From JAKFWF01 sp963741505 (lineage in GTDB: Bacteria; Pseudomonadota; Alphaproteobacteria; Rhizobiales; Hyphomicrobiaceae): DNA of 64,000 nt. Position numbers and translations under genes: made by a program. The stretch spans positions 62,001-126,000 of the forward strand of contig CAVUIJ010000010.1 in assembly GCA_963741505.1 (NCBI GenBank), given 5' to 3'. The notes below the pieces were generated by a model. The model ran no database searches, was not told the DNA's origin, and saw nothing but the letters and a program-made list of their open reading frames with translations. Of this stretch, positions 53,009 through 62,742 are shown piece by piece (the stretch's first letter is position 1; each line of letters opens with the position of its first letter).

Positions 53009-55547
53009 TCATAGCCAAAGGATTTTCTTGCGGTAGTCGAGATCGGTGAGCAGCGGTGCCGCCGGCCCTCCGTGGAACACCGCGCCGCGTTCCAGCGCGA
53101 ATACTCGGTCGGCGAGCGCCAGCACGAAATCGAGATTGTGCTCGACGATGATGATCGAGATCTGCGCGCGCAGGCGGTCGAACACCGTAAACAGTTCCTG
53201 CACCACGGCCGGCGCCAGGCCCTCGAACGGCTCGTCGAGCAGCAGCAGCCTGACGTTGCCCGACAGTGCCCTGGCCACTGCCACCATCTGCTGCTCGCCG
53301 CCGGAAAGATAATCGGCGGCGACGTCCATGCGCTCATTGAGACGAGGGAAGAACTCGAGGATCTTGTCCTCGCTCCACACCACGCCGTCGCCGCCATCGG
53401 TCTTGCGCGCCAATCGGCCGAGCGAAAGGTTGTCTCTGACCGTCATGCCGGCGAACAGGCCGCGCCCCTGCGGCACGTAGCCGACGCCGAGGCGGGCGAT
53501 ATCGGGCGCACTCATCGCCGCGATCTCGTGGCCGTCGAAGGTGATCGTGCCCGAGGCCGGCCGCACCAAGCCGGCAATCGTCTTCAACAGCGTGGACTTG
53601 CCGGCGCCGTTACGGCCGAGCAGGGCGACGATCTCGCCTCGGCGCGCGTCGAGGGTCGCATCATCGAGGATGTGGCTCTTGCCGTAGAAGGCATTGACGC
53701 GGTCGAAGCGCAGCAGTGGCGCAGACATCGCCGGCCCGCGAGCGCGGCGGGCCGTCAATGCCGGCGTGCCGCGGCCGGTGTAGATCTCCTGCACGCGCGT
53801 GTCACGGCGCACCTCGTCCGGCGTGCCGGCCATCAGCACCTCGCCTTGGTTCATCACCGTCACGGTCTGCGAGAAGCCGAGCACACGGTCGATGTCGTGC
53901 TCGACGACCAGCACCGGGATACCCTCGGCGATCGTGCGCACGAGCCCCGAGACGCGCTCGCGCTCGGCGGCGGCGAGACCGGCCAGCGGCTCGTCGAGCA
54001 ATAGCACCTGTGGCTTCGAGCCGAGCGTGATGCCCATGTCGACCAGACGCTGGCCGCCGTAGGACAGATCGCCGCCGGCAATGCTCTCGATGCCATTGAG
54101 GCCGAGGAAGGTGATCAGTTCTGCCGTCTCCGCGTGGATTTCGGGGAAGCTGTCGATGTCGGCCCAGGCGTTGAAGCGGGCCGGATGATGGGCCTGCACC
54201 GACAGCCGCAGGTTCTCGTAGATCGAGAGCCCCTTGAACAGGTTGGTGATCTGGAACGAGCGGGCGACGCCGAGCGCGCAGATGGTGTCGGGCGCAAGGC
54301 CGTGGATCGGCCGGCCGTTGAGCCTTACGGTTCCGCTCGATGGCGCAAACATTCCGGACACGACGTTGAACAGCGTGGTCTTGCCGGCGCCGTTGGGTCC
54401 GATCAGGGCGTGGATCTGGCCGGCGGCGAGCTTGAGGCTCGCGTTCTTCACCGCACGGATGCCGCCGAAGTTGCGCGAGACGGCATCGACCTCGAGGATC
54501 ACGCCGTCATGCCGGGTGGCCTTCAGGAACCCCGGCAGCGGCCGGCTGTCGGCGATGGTTCGCGCGCTCATCGCCGCGCTCTCCTGCGGCGGCGGCCACA
54601 AGCGCCGCATCAGCTGCCCCCAGACGCCGACGAGGCCACCCGGCGAGAACATCACGAAGGCGACGAACACGATGCCGAACCAGAACAACCAGTTGCCGGT
54701 CCAGATCGAGAACAGCTCGCGGAACAGGAGATAGAAGATCGCGCCGAGCGCCGGTCCGAGCACATGGTGGATGCCGCCGATCACCGCCATCGCCAGCAGC
54801 TCGCCGGAAAACGCAACCGAGGTCGCATCGGCCGAAATCAGGTAATGCAGGAAGGCGAACAGCGCGCCGGCGAGCCCGGTGATGACGGCCGACAGCACGA
54901 ACGCCGCCAACCGGTAGCGATCGACGGCATATCCCTGGAAGGTCGCCCGCTGCTGGTTCTCGCGGATTGCCACCAAGACATGGCCGACCGGAGAATTGAG
55001 CACCCGCATCAGGCTGTACAACACGGCGATGGCGATGGCCGCGACGAGGGCGTAGTAGGTGCGTGCTGTCATCGAAGTTGAGCGGTCCCAGCTGGCCGCG
55101 CTGCAGGCCGCCGAGGCCGTCCTCGCCGCCGGTCACAGCGGTCCAGCGGAAGGCGACAGCGTAGGTCAGCGCCGACAAAGCGAGCGTCAACAACGAGAAG
55201 TAGACGCCGCGCCGCCTGAGGATCAGCAAGCCGACGATCGTCGACGCCGCCGCCACCAGCAGGACCGCCAGCAGGATCGGCAACACGATCTGCCCGGGCA
55301 GGTAGTGCTTCTGCGCCAGGCCCGCCGCGTAGCCGCCGACACCGAACCAGGCCGCATGCCCGAACGACACGAGGCCGGTGAAGCCGACCAGCAGGTTCAA
55401 CCCCATCGCCGCCATGGCGAAGATGACCACCGCCGTGCCGTTGTCGAGGGTAAGGCCCAAGACACGCATCGCCAGCGGCATCACCACGACGGCGGCGATG
55501 CCGATCCACAGGGCCATGAGTTTTGATTTCGCCCCCGGCAGTGCCAT
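53009..55547 (-). CDS. LivM-LivG-LivF fusion (branched-chain amino acid-type ABC permease plus two ATPases), one frameshift in LivM
   Basis: From 55072 to 53009 one uninterrupted frame of 687 codons covers the C-terminal half of LivM (to about residue 165), a full LivG ATPase (Walker A GPNGAGKT at 225-232, LSYGGQ, LLLDEPLAGL) and a full LivF ATPase (Walker A GRNGAGKS at 487-494, LSGGEQQM, LLLDEPFEGL). The N-terminal half of LivM (from ATG 55547, or GTG 55559) lies one frame off; removing a base near 55061 joins them into about 848 residues. The Met codons at 54571 and 53728 mark where separate LivG and LivF would start, but no stop precedes either. Confidence 0.82.
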
Positions 55548-55555
55548 CCCGTGTC

Positions 55556-56431
55556 TCACTCGAACTTCTCGATGCGTTCGCCGAGCAGGCCACGCGGGCG
55601 AAACATGAGCACCAGGAACATCAGGATGTACATCGAGGCTTCGCCGGCTGCCGGCATGAAATGGATGGTGATGCCGCGCACGACGCCGACCAACAGCGCG
55701 GCCAGCACCACGCCCCAGAAGCTGCCGAGGCCGCCGATCACGACGACGACGAAGGCGACGGTCAAGATGTCGGCGCCCATTGCCGGATGCACGTTGGTGA
55801 TCGGCGCGAACAGCGCGCCGCCGAGGGCTGCCATGCCGACACCCAGCATCACGATCGCCAGCATATAGGGCTCGAGCTTGATGCCGAGGGACGCCACCAT
55901 GTCCGGCCGCTGGATGCCGGCGCGCACGACGCGGCCGAACGATGTCTTGTTGAGCAGCAGCCAGATGCCGACGAGGATGCCGGCGACGATCGCCAATAGC
56001 AGCAGGCGGTAGCGCGAGAACAGGAAGTCGCCGAGCATGACGCGGCCTTTGAGTTCCTGCGGCATCGATACTGGGATCGGGGCGGCACCCCAGATCATGC
56101 GGATCGCCTGCTCGGCGACCATGGCGAGGCCGAAGGTGACGAGCAAACTCAGGATCGGGTCGGCGCTATAGAAGCGGCGCAGCAGGTAACGCTCGAACAG
56201 GATGCCAAGCAGCGCGACCAGTATCGGCGACAGCACTACCGCGGGGCCGAAGCCGACTACTTTCACGAGTTCGACGAGCGCATAGGCGCCGAGCGCGTAG
56301 AAGGCGCCGTGCGCCAGGTTGACGACGCCGCCGACGGAAAAGATCAGTGACAGGCCGAGTGCGATCAGCAGGTAATAGCCACCCTGCACCAGCCCGTTCA
56401 CCATCTGCTCGATGAGGAACGTCACCTGCAT
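55556..56431 (-). CDS. LivH-type branched-chain amino acid ABC permease
   Basis: 291 residues, polytopic, with the LivH hallmarks LIALGLSLIFSVGGVVNLAHGAFYALGAY near the N-terminus and VVIGGLGSFWGVVLAALLVG near the end. ATG 56431 (MQVTFLIEQMVNG) follows TGGAGG-like bases on the minus strand; the open frame upstream runs into a repeat element. The stop overlaps a possible GTG start of LivM, so expression is coupled. Confidence 0.92.
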   Translation of the reverse strand: MQVTFLIEQMVNGLVQGGYYLLIALGLSLIFSVGGVVNLAHGAFYALGAYALVELVKVVGFGPAVVLSPILVALLGILFERYLLRRFYSADPILSLLVTFGLAMVAEQAIRMIWGAAPIPVSMPQELKGRVMLGDFLFSRYRLLLLAIVAGILVGIWLLLNKTSFGRVVRAGIQRPDMVASLGIKLEPYMLAIVMLGVGMAALGGALFAPITNVHPAMGADILTVAFVVVVIGGLGSFWGVVLAALLVGVVRGITIHFMPAAGEASMYILMFLVLMFRPRGLLGERIEKFE

Positions 56432-56440
56432 GGAGGCAAT

Positions 56441-56632
56441 CCCCTCTCCCCCGCCCCTTCGGGGGAGAGGGTTAGGGTGAGGGGCGGCCACACGGGGACC
56501 ACCTCAACAGCGAACAGGCGCCGCTGCCTACGGTTGGATGACAAGTGGGCCGGCGCAAGCGGCCGCCCCTCACCCTCGGACCGCCCTTGCGTGCGGTCCT
56601 CTGCCCTCTCCCCCAAAGGGGTGGGGGAGAAG
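56441..56632. repeat. CCCCTCTCCC-type rhizobial intergenic element, copy 1
   Basis: Left arm CCCCTCTCCC...GGGGGAGAGGG with GTTAGGGTGAGGGGCGGCC (to 56488), right arm GGCCGCCCCTCACCCTCGG and CTCTGCCCTCTCCCCC...GGGGGAGAAGG (to 56632), giving a large inverted structure with a hairpin at each end. It separates the binding protein from livH and may reduce read-through, so that binding protein exceeds permease. Confidence 0.75.
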
Positions 56633-56666
56633 GCGAAATGTGGCTTGATCGGAATTCCGCCGCACA

Positions 56667-57905
56667 TCACATCACGCAGGTGTTCTTGTCCTTCTGCACG
56701 GCGAGCACCTCGAGAGGTTCGTTGGGGCCCGGCACGGCTTGCCCGAGCGCCAGGAAGTCCCACTTGTCCCGCGCCTTGCCCTTGGGCTTCACCGTGAACG
56801 GATAGGCCTCCTGCATCAGCTGGTGATCCCAGGCGCGGAAATAGGCCTTGCGGGCCTTCAGGATGTCGAACTCGGTGCCCTTCTCGAGATACTCGATCAG
56901 CTTGTCGTTGTCGGTGGTCTTGGCTTCGTTCATCGCCTGCGCCAAGAGCTTCAGCGTGACGTACTCGATCCAGGCATGGTTCTCCGGCGGCTTGCCGTGC
57001 TTGGCGGTGAACGCGGCGGTGAATGCCTTCGAGGCCGGGGTGTCGAGGTCGTGATGCCAACTCGTCGGCCAGGTGCCGGAAAGATTTCCGTCGCCGGCGG
57101 CCCAGGCGTCGGCGGTGTTGAGATTGAAGCCGACGATCGGGAAGGGCAGGCCGAATTCGGCGTACTGCTTGATGAAGTTCGTCACCTGGTTGCCGGCCAG
57201 GTTCGAGCACACCACGTCGGGATTGGCCTGCCTGATCTTGAGCAGGAACGGGCTGAAGTCGGTGGCGTCGGTCGCCACCAGCTCGTCGCCGAGCAAGGTC
57301 GCGCCATTGGCCGCGAAGAAGGCTTTCGCGACGCCGAGCAGGTCGTGGCCGAAGATGTAGTCGGCGGTGAGCGAGAAGAATTTCTTGTCCTTGACCTGGC
57401 CATCGCGCAACAGCGCCTTGCCGACGGCGTTGACCATCACCGTCGAGGGGATGTCGATATGGAACGTGTACTTGTTGCAGTTTTTGCCCCGAAGCGCGTC
57501 GGAACGGGCGCCGATGTTGACGAACAGGCGCTTGTTGCGGGCGGCGACCTGCGAGATGGTCAGCGACGAGGCGGAATTGATCTCGCCCAGCAGGAAGACG
57601 GCGCCGTCGCGCTCCAGCATGCGCTGGGCCTTGGTCGCGGCGGTCGCGGGATTGACCGAGTCTTCCGACATGATCTCGATCTGGCGGCCTATGACGCCGC
57701 CGGCCTTGTTGATCTCCTCCTCCGCCATGCGGATGCCGAGCTGGGCGTACTCACCGAGCGCGCCGAGAAAGCCGGTCAGCGGCGTCAGGTGGCCGAGCTT
57801 GATCTTGTCGGCCTGGGCTCGGACGATCGCCGGGAAGCCGAACGTGCAGGCGCCGGCAAGTGCCGCGCCACCTTTCAGAACTGTGCGTCGCGTCTTGAGG
57901 CTCAT
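56667..57905 (-). CDS. Liv-type ABC substrate-binding protein
   Basis: 412-residue periplasmic binding protein of the branched-chain amino acid/amide (HAAT) family. A Tat-type leader (KTRRTVLKGGAALAGACTFGFPAIVRAQ) precedes KIKLGHLTPLTGFLGALGEYAQLGIRMAEEEINKAGGVIGRQIEIM, the usual opening. The ligand may be an aromatic acid, amide or other carboxylate rather than leucine, given the catabolic genes nearby (inference). Start 57905 (MSLKTRR) is preferred to 57938. First gene of the liv operon. Confidence 0.9.
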   Translation of the reverse strand: MSLKTRRTVLKGGAALAGACTFGFPAIVRAQADKIKLGHLTPLTGFLGALGEYAQLGIRMAEEEINKAGGVIGRQIEIMSEDSVNPATAATKAQRMLERDGAVFLLGEINSASSLTISQVAARNKRLFVNIGARSDALRGKNCNKYTFHIDIPSTVMVNAVGKALLRDGQVKDKKFFSLTADYIFGHDLLGVAKAFFAANGATLLGDELVATDATDFSPFLLKIRQANPDVVCSNLAGNQVTNFIKQYAEFGLPFPIVGFNLNTADAWAAGDGNLSGTWPTSWHHDLDTPASKAFTAAFTAKHGKPPENHAWIEYVTLKLLAQAMNEAKTTDNDKLIEYLEKGTEFDILKARKAYFRAWDHQLMQEAYPFTVKPKGKARDKWDFLALGQAVPGPNEPLEVLAVQKDKNTCVM

Positions 57906-58002
57906 GGCCGTAGTCCTCCTGTCGCTTCCTGCCCGCATGGTCCGGTCAAACCGCCGGACCGACTTTTTGCGAATGCCGGATGATGAAACAGCATCCGATA
58001 TT

Positions 58003-58015
58003 ATTGTATGACAAT
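58003..58015. promoter_or_regulatory. ATTGTATGACAAT palindrome, FadR/GntR-type operator candidate
   Basis: ATTGT and ACAAT flank ATG, and the core fits the TNGTNNNACNA pattern typical of FadR-subfamily GntR regulators. It lies in the 146-bp spacer between the liv operon start and the IclR gene end, about 100 bp upstream of the binding-protein ATG. The neighbouring regulator is IclR-type, so a GntR factor would have to be encoded elsewhere. Confidence 0.4.
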
Positions 58016-58051
58016 CTCAGGCAACTCGGCTGGCCTGTCAATGCGACCGGA

Positions 58052-58945
58052 CTAGTCCGGTTGCGGTGCCCCGAATTCCGCCGACAGCCTGGCGGCCGCC
58101 GCCTCGACAAGTCTGGCGCGGCTCTGCAGTGCCTGGATGGTGAGCCGCCAGACCGGCCCCGAAATGCCGATCGCGCCGATGATGCGGCCGGTGAAATCGC
58201 GAACCGGCAGTGCGACGCAGCGAACCTCGGGGTCGAACTCGCCGTCGTCGAAGGCCATGCCGGCGCGTCGCACCTCATCGAGATCGCGGCGCAGCAGCGC
58301 CGCGTCGGTGATCGACTTCGACGTGAACGCCTTGAGTTCGTCGCGGGCGAGGAATTGCGTCAGCTGTTCCTCGGTGAGGCCGGCAAGCACGATCTTGCCG
58401 AGCGCGGTGCAGTGGGCGGGGCGTACCACGCCGACGCGATCGGTGAGCTGGAAGGCGCCGGCGCCGCCAGTGCGCGCGATCACCACCACCTGGTCGCCCA
58501 TGCGCACGCCGAAGTGGCTCGCTTCGCCGGTCTCCCGCGACAGGGCTTCCAGGATCGGCGTCGCAAGGCTCACCATCTCGACATCGTCGAGGGCACTGGC
58601 GGCGAGAGCGAACAGCGGCCGGCCGACGCGGTAGCGCTTGTCTTTCAGTTGCCGCACGTAGCCGAGGCCGACCATGGTGCGCACCAGATGGAAGGTGGTG
58701 CTGTTGTGCAAGCCGACGCGCTTCGACAGCTCGGCAAGGCCGATGCCCTCCCGGGTGCGGGCGATTTCCTCGAGGATGGCGAAGGCGCGGCCGATCGACT
58801 GCACGCCGCCGCCGCGCGGCAGGCCGTCGCTGTCGCCGGCATCGTCGGGCATCGACGACATGCGGCGCGGGGCAACAGGCTTCGCTGCCACCTTGCTGCG
58901 GCGAGGCGCGGCAGCCGGCGCTTTCGGGGCGGATCGGGTCCTCAA
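58052..58945 (-). CDS. IclR-family transcriptional regulator
   Basis: 297 residues: a basic Ala/Pro-rich N-terminal tail of about 45 residues, a winged HTH (GIGLAELSKRVGLHNSTTFHLVRTMVGLGYVRQ) and the IclR effector domain (GVVRPAHCTALGKIVLAGLTEEQL ... CVALPVRDFTGRIIGAIGISGP). IclR proteins commonly govern adjacent aromatic or small-acid catabolism. It is divergent from the isomerase/flavoprotein genes and upstream of the liv operon, so it may control both. A longer N-terminal tail than usual is the only oddity. Confidence 0.92.
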   Translation of the reverse strand: MRTRSAPKAPAAAPRRSKVAAKPVAPRRMSSMPDDAGDSDGLPRGGGVQSIGRAFAILEEIARTREGIGLAELSKRVGLHNSTTFHLVRTMVGLGYVRQLKDKRYRVGRPLFALAASALDDVEMVSLATPILEALSRETGEASHFGVRMGDQVVVIARTGGAGAFQLTDRVGVVRPAHCTALGKIVLAGLTEEQLTQFLARDELKAFTSKSITDAALLRRDLDEVRRAGMAFDDGEFDPEVRCVALPVRDFTGRIIGAIGISGPVWRLTIQALQSRARLVEAAAARLSAEFGAPQPD

Positions 58946-59031
58946 CGGCGCTTCTCCTGCTCGGGGCGATGCCGCATCATGGCAGAAACTTCCTATGATG
59001 TGAAAGCGCCCTTCGCATTATTGAACTGGGT

Positions 59032-59059
59032 TTGACAAAGTGGCGGTCGCGGGTACTAG
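59032..59059 (+). promoter_or_regulatory. Candidate sigma-70-type promoter for the isomerase operon
   Basis: A perfect TTGACA (59032-59037) is followed after 16 bp by TACTAG (59054-59059), 35 bp before the ATG at 59094, in the divergent spacer with the IclR gene. A GGGGGAGG ribosome-binding site follows. Confidence 0.5.
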
Positions 59060-59093
59060 GATGCGATCCGATCGGCAGGGGGAGGCGAGTTCA

Positions 59094-59936
59094 ATGGCGT
59101 CCAATTCGGCATCGGCGTTCGGCTGCAACAGCTATTCCTATACGCTGTCGCATTCCGCCGCGGCGTGCCTGACCCATCTCGCAGAAAAGGGCTTCCGCGA
59201 GTACGAGGTGATGATGCTGCCGGGCCACTGCTGGCCGGGCGAACTCGATGCAGCCGCCCGTACGGCGCTGCGGCGTCGTGTCGACGCGCTGGGTGCCAAG
59301 ATCGTCACGCTCAACATGCCCAACATCGACATGAACGTCGCCGGCATCGCGCCCGAGATGCGCAGCTACACAATCGGCCTGCTGAAGGGCATCGTCGAGC
59401 TTGCCGGCGATCTCGGTGTCCCCGGCGTGGTGGTCGGGCCGGGCAAGGCCAACCCGCTGTTTCCGGCGCCGCGCGAGCGGCTTATCGGCTATTTCTTCGA
59501 GGCGCTCGATGTGCTGGCGCCGCTGGCCAAGCGCTGCGGCACGGCGCTATGGGCCGAGAACATGCCGTTCGCGTTTCTGCCGGGCATCGATGAGTTGATG
59601 ACCACCCTCGACCGTTACGGCAATGCCGACATCGGCGTCGTCTGGGACGCCGCCAACAGCCATTTCGTGAAAGAGGATCTGGCGGCGTCGCTCGCCCGCT
59701 GCGCGTCGCGGCTGAAGCTCGTGCATCTGTCCGACACCGACCAGAAGACCTATGCCCATGCCGCCGTCGGCCGCGGCGACGTGCCGTTTGCCGCGCTGCC
59801 GGCGGCGCTGGCGAAAGTCGGATATCGCCGGCGCACAATTCTCGAGATCACGACGCAGACGCCCGACAGCGACATTCTCGCCAGCGCCGACAAGCTCGCT
59901 GGCATGGGCTACGCCGACAAGGCGTTCGCATCATGA
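59094..59936 (+). CDS. Sugar phosphate isomerase/epimerase-type TIM-barrel protein
   Basis: 280 residues of the xylose-isomerase-like/AP-endonuclease-2 TIM-barrel family. Metal-binding residues are probably in LWAENMPF (Glu), GVVWDAANSHF (Asp/His), LVHLSDTD (His) and ILEITTQTP (Glu). ATG 59094 is preceded by GGGGGAGGCGAG, which decides it over the frame opening at 59040. It overlaps the flavoprotein gene by four bases (ATGA), so they form an operon. Substrate is unknown. Confidence 0.85.
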   Translation: MASNSASAFGCNSYSYTLSHSAAACLTHLAEKGFREYEVMMLPGHCWPGELDAAARTALRRRVDALGAKIVTLNMPNIDMNVAGIAPEMRSYTIGLLKGIVELAGDLGVPGVVVGPGKANPLFPAPRERLIGYFFEALDVLAPLAKRCGTALWAENMPFAFLPGIDELMTTLDRYGNADIGVVWDAANSHFVKEDLAASLARCASRLKLVHLSDTDQKTYAHAAVGRGDVPFAALPAALAKVGYRRRTILEITTQTPDSDILASADKLAGMGYADKAFAS

Positions 59937-61396
59937 GCGATGGCCGCGACGCCTTCGATGTCGTCGTGGTCGGCGGCGGCGGCACCGGGCTTGCGGCCGC
60001 GATCGAGGCGCGCTCGACCGGCCGCTCGGTCGTGCTGCTCGAGAAGAACCCGGGGCTCGGCGGCTCGACCGCCTGGTCGATCGGCTCGGTGACGGCCAGC
60101 GACACGCCGCACCAGCGCGCCAAGGGCATCGAGGACAGGCCGGAGGATCACTGGCGCGACATGGCGGGCTTCAACGGCGCGCTCGACAATCGCGACAATC
60201 CCGCGCTGCGGCGCGTGCTGGCCGACGCCATGCCCGATACCTTCCGCTGGCTGTTGTCGCACGGCATCCGCTTCTTCGGGCCGATGCCGGAGCCGCCGCA
60301 CGGCAAGCCGCGCATGCACAACGTGCTGCCGAACTCGCGCTCGTTCATCACGCATTTGGGCAAGGCGGCGCGACGGGCAGGCGTCGATATCCGCTGCAAT
60401 ACGCGGGGCGTGGCACTGGTGAGGGAAGCGGACCGCGTCATCGGCATCGACTGCGAGACGCCGCAGGGTCGGCGCCGGTTCGACGCTCGCGGCGGCGTAG
60501 TGCTGGCAAGCGGCGACTTCACTTCCGATCCGGAACTGAAAGCCCAGCACATGGGACCGCGCGAAGCCCAGATCGACGGCGTCAATGTCACTGCCACCGG
60601 CGACGGCCAGAAGCTCGGCCTCAGTGTCGGTGCGCGCATCGTCAATGGCGATCTGGCACTCGGGCCGGAGCTCCGCTTTGTGCCGCCGCAGAAGCGCAAT
60701 CCGCTGCTCAACCTGCCGCCGTGGCCGATCCTCGCCAACATCATGGCGTGGTCGCTCGAGCACATGCCGCCGGCGATCCTGCGGCCGTTCATCATGAGTT
60801 TCGTGACCACGGCGCTGGCGCCGTCGCCGATGCTGTTCGAGCAGGGCGCGATCCTGGTCAACAGCCGCGGCGAGCGCTTTGCCGACAAAAAGGCGGCGCC
60901 CGCGTTCGACATGCCGGCGCAGCCGGGCAAGATCGGCTACATTGTCCTCGATGCGCGGCTGGCAACGGCGTTCCAGGCTTGGCCGCATTTCATTTCGACG
61001 GCGCCGGGCGTTGCCTACGCCTATGTCGACGACTACCGCCGCAACCGGCCGGACATCTATACGAGCGCGCCGACGCTCGATGCTCTCGGCGGCAAGCTCG
61101 GCATGTCACCGGGCGCGCTGGCAAAGGCGGCGACCACGCTCGGCGCCGGTCCCTACGTCAGCCTCGGACCGGTGCAGGCGGTGTTCGTGCATGCGGAAGG
61201 CGGGCTCGCGGTCGATAGCGAACATCGCGTGCTTGGACCGCACGACCAGCCGATCGCCGGCCTCTACGCGGCGGGCTCGACCGGCCAGGGCGGCCTGCTG
61301 CTCAAGGGCCATGGCCATCACCTGGGCTGGGCCTTTGCGTCGGGACGCAGGGCGGGACGGAACGCGGCGGTTGCGGCCACTGCCCGATCGGTATAG
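59933..61396 (+). CDS. FAD-dependent dehydrogenase (fumarate reductase flavoprotein/KstD-like)
   Basis: 487 residues of the FAD-binding-2 family: N-terminal VVVVGGGGTGLAAAIEARSTGRSVVLLEKNPGLGGSTAWSIGSV, the middle GGVVLASGDFTSDPEL, and C-terminal LYAAGSTGQGGLLLKGHGHHLGWAFASGRRAG. Members dehydrogenate or reduce substrates next to a carbonyl (fumarate, tricarballylate, 3-ketosteroids, urocanate). Coupled to the TIM-barrel isomerase, it probably acts in the same route. Substrate unknown; no heme or tetraheme domain is present. Confidence 0.88.
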   Translation: MSDGRDAFDVVVVGGGGTGLAAAIEARSTGRSVVLLEKNPGLGGSTAWSIGSVTASDTPHQRAKGIEDRPEDHWRDMAGFNGALDNRDNPALRRVLADAMPDTFRWLLSHGIRFFGPMPEPPHGKPRMHNVLPNSRSFITHLGKAARRAGVDIRCNTRGVALVREADRVIGIDCETPQGRRRFDARGGVVLASGDFTSDPELKAQHMGPREAQIDGVNVTATGDGQKLGLSVGARIVNGDLALGPELRFVPPQKRNPLLNLPPWPILANIMAWSLEHMPPAILRPFIMSFVTTALAPSPMLFEQGAILVNSRGERFADKKAAPAFDMPAQPGKIGYIVLDARLATAFQAWPHFISTAPGVAYAYVDDYRRNRPDIYTSAPTLDALGGKLGMSPGALAKAATTLGAGPYVSLGPVQAVFVHAEGGLAVDSEHRVLGPHDQPIAGLYAAGSTGQGGLLLKGHGHHLGWAFASGRRAGRNAAVAATARSV

Positions 61397-61405
61397 GCGC
61401 AGGCG

Positions 61406-61843
61406 GTGACGAACCTCGACCCATACGGCCTGCAGCGCTTCGTCGACGCGCAGGCGAACAACTACGACGACGCCGTCGCCGAGCTCAACCGTGGCGAAAA
61501 GCGCAGCCACTGGATGTGGTACGTGTTCCCGCAACTCGCAGGCCTTGGCCGCAGTCCGATGGCGCGGCGCTACGCCATTGCCTCGCTCGACGAGGCGCGG
61601 GCCTACTTGGCGCATCCGATCCTGGGCCGGCGGCTGCTCGAATGCACGATGCTGATGCTGGCGCCGGGTGACAAGAGCGCAACCGAGATACTCGGCTCGC
61701 CGGACGACCTCAAATTCCACTCGTCGATGACGCTGTTCGCGATCGCAGCCCCCGAGCGACCGGAGTTCCAAGCCGCGCTCGACAAGTACTTCGCCGGTGA
61801 ACGCGACGCCGGCACGCTGCGCCTGCTCGGCGTTCGCTCATGA
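61406..61843 (+). CDS. DUF1810 family protein
   Basis: 145 residues spanning the whole DUF1810 domain (DPYGLQRFVDAQANNYDDAVAELNRGEKRSHWMWYVFPQLAGLGRSPMARRYAI ... LLECTMLML ... SSMTLFAI). Function of the family is unknown. The start is GTG 61406, nine bases after the flavoprotein stop; the stop overlaps the next ATG (ATGA). Confidence 0.9.
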   Translation: MTNLDPYGLQRFVDAQANNYDDAVAELNRGEKRSHWMWYVFPQLAGLGRSPMARRYAIASLDEARAYLAHPILGRRLLECTMLMLAPGDKSATEILGSPDDLKFHSSMTLFAIAAPERPEFQAALDKYFAGERDAGTLRLLGVRS

Positions 61844-62742
61844 AGTCAGCCGATCTGCCGCATGGGCTTGCCTGCCCGATTTGCACGGCGTCGCTGGCCG
61901 CTGTCGAGGGCGCGCTGCGCTGCGGCCGTGGCCACAGCTTCGATCGCGCGCGCGAGGGCTATTACAACCTGCTCGCGGTGCAGCACAAAGCTTCGCGCGA
62001 TCCCGGTGACAGCCGCGAGATGGTCGCCGCCCGTCGCCGCATCCTCGATGCCGGGATCTATGCGCCGATTGCCGATCGCGCCTGCGAGATCGTCGGAAAC
62101 CACGCCGGTGGCGCGCGCTGCATCCTCGATGCCGGCTGCGGCGAGGGCAATTATCTCGATGCGCTGGCGCGATCACTGCCTGGCCCCATCCAATGGGCCG
62201 GCATCGATATCTCGAAATGGGCGGTGCGGGCGGCAGCCAAGCGCAACCGACAAGTGTTCTGGGCGGTCGCAAGCAACCGGCACCTGCCGTTCGCGGCCGG
62301 CAGCGTCGACGTGATCCTGTCGATGTTCGGCTTTGCGCTTTGGGATGCGTTCGCCGAAGTGCAGCCGCCCGGCGGTCGCGTACTCCTGGTCGATCCAGGT
62401 CCCGATCATCTGATCGAGCTGCGGCGCATCATCTACCCCGTCGTCACGCCGAGCGAGCCGCCGTCGCTCGATGCGGCACGGCGCGCCGGCTATCAACTGG
62501 CCGACGAGCAGCGCCTGCAGTTCACAGTCGAGCTTTCTAGCGCCGCCCAGATCGCCGACCTGCTCGCCATGACCCCGCACGATCACCGCGCACCCGTCGC
62601 CGGCCGCGCGGCATTGTCGAAGCTCGACCGGCTGACGGTGACCGCCGATGTGGTGTTCCGCGTGCTGCGGCGAGGATGGAATCTACCCCACCACTTCGTC
62701 ACTCACAGGCGAGGTGATGACGAGGAACACCAGATCGACTAG
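61840..62742 (+). CDS. RlmA-type 23S rRNA (guanine-N1) methyltransferase
   Basis: 300 residues with the RlmA layout: an N-terminal zinc finger (CPICTASL ... LRCGRGHSFDRAREGYYNLL) and a class I SAM domain (CILDAGCGEGNYLDAL, WAGIDISKWAVRAAAKR, FAAGSVDVILSMFGFALW). It methylates a guanine (745 or 748) in a 23S hairpin near the peptide tunnel; the 748 type (TlrB) gives tylosin resistance. The last 60 bp overlap the 3' end of the convergent cupin gene. Confidence 0.87.
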   Translation: MKSADLPHGLACPICTASLAAVEGALRCGRGHSFDRAREGYYNLLAVQHKASRDPGDSREMVAARRRILDAGIYAPIADRACEIVGNHAGGARCILDAGCGEGNYLDALARSLPGPIQWAGIDISKWAVRAAAKRNRQVFWAVASNRHLPFAAGSVDVILSMFGFALWDAFAEVQPPGGRVLLVDPGPDHLIELRRIIYPVVTPSEPPSLDAARRAGYQLADEQRLQFTVELSSAAQIADLLAMTPHDHRAPVAGRAALSKLDRLTVTADVVFRVLRRGWNLPHHFVTHRRGDDEEHQID

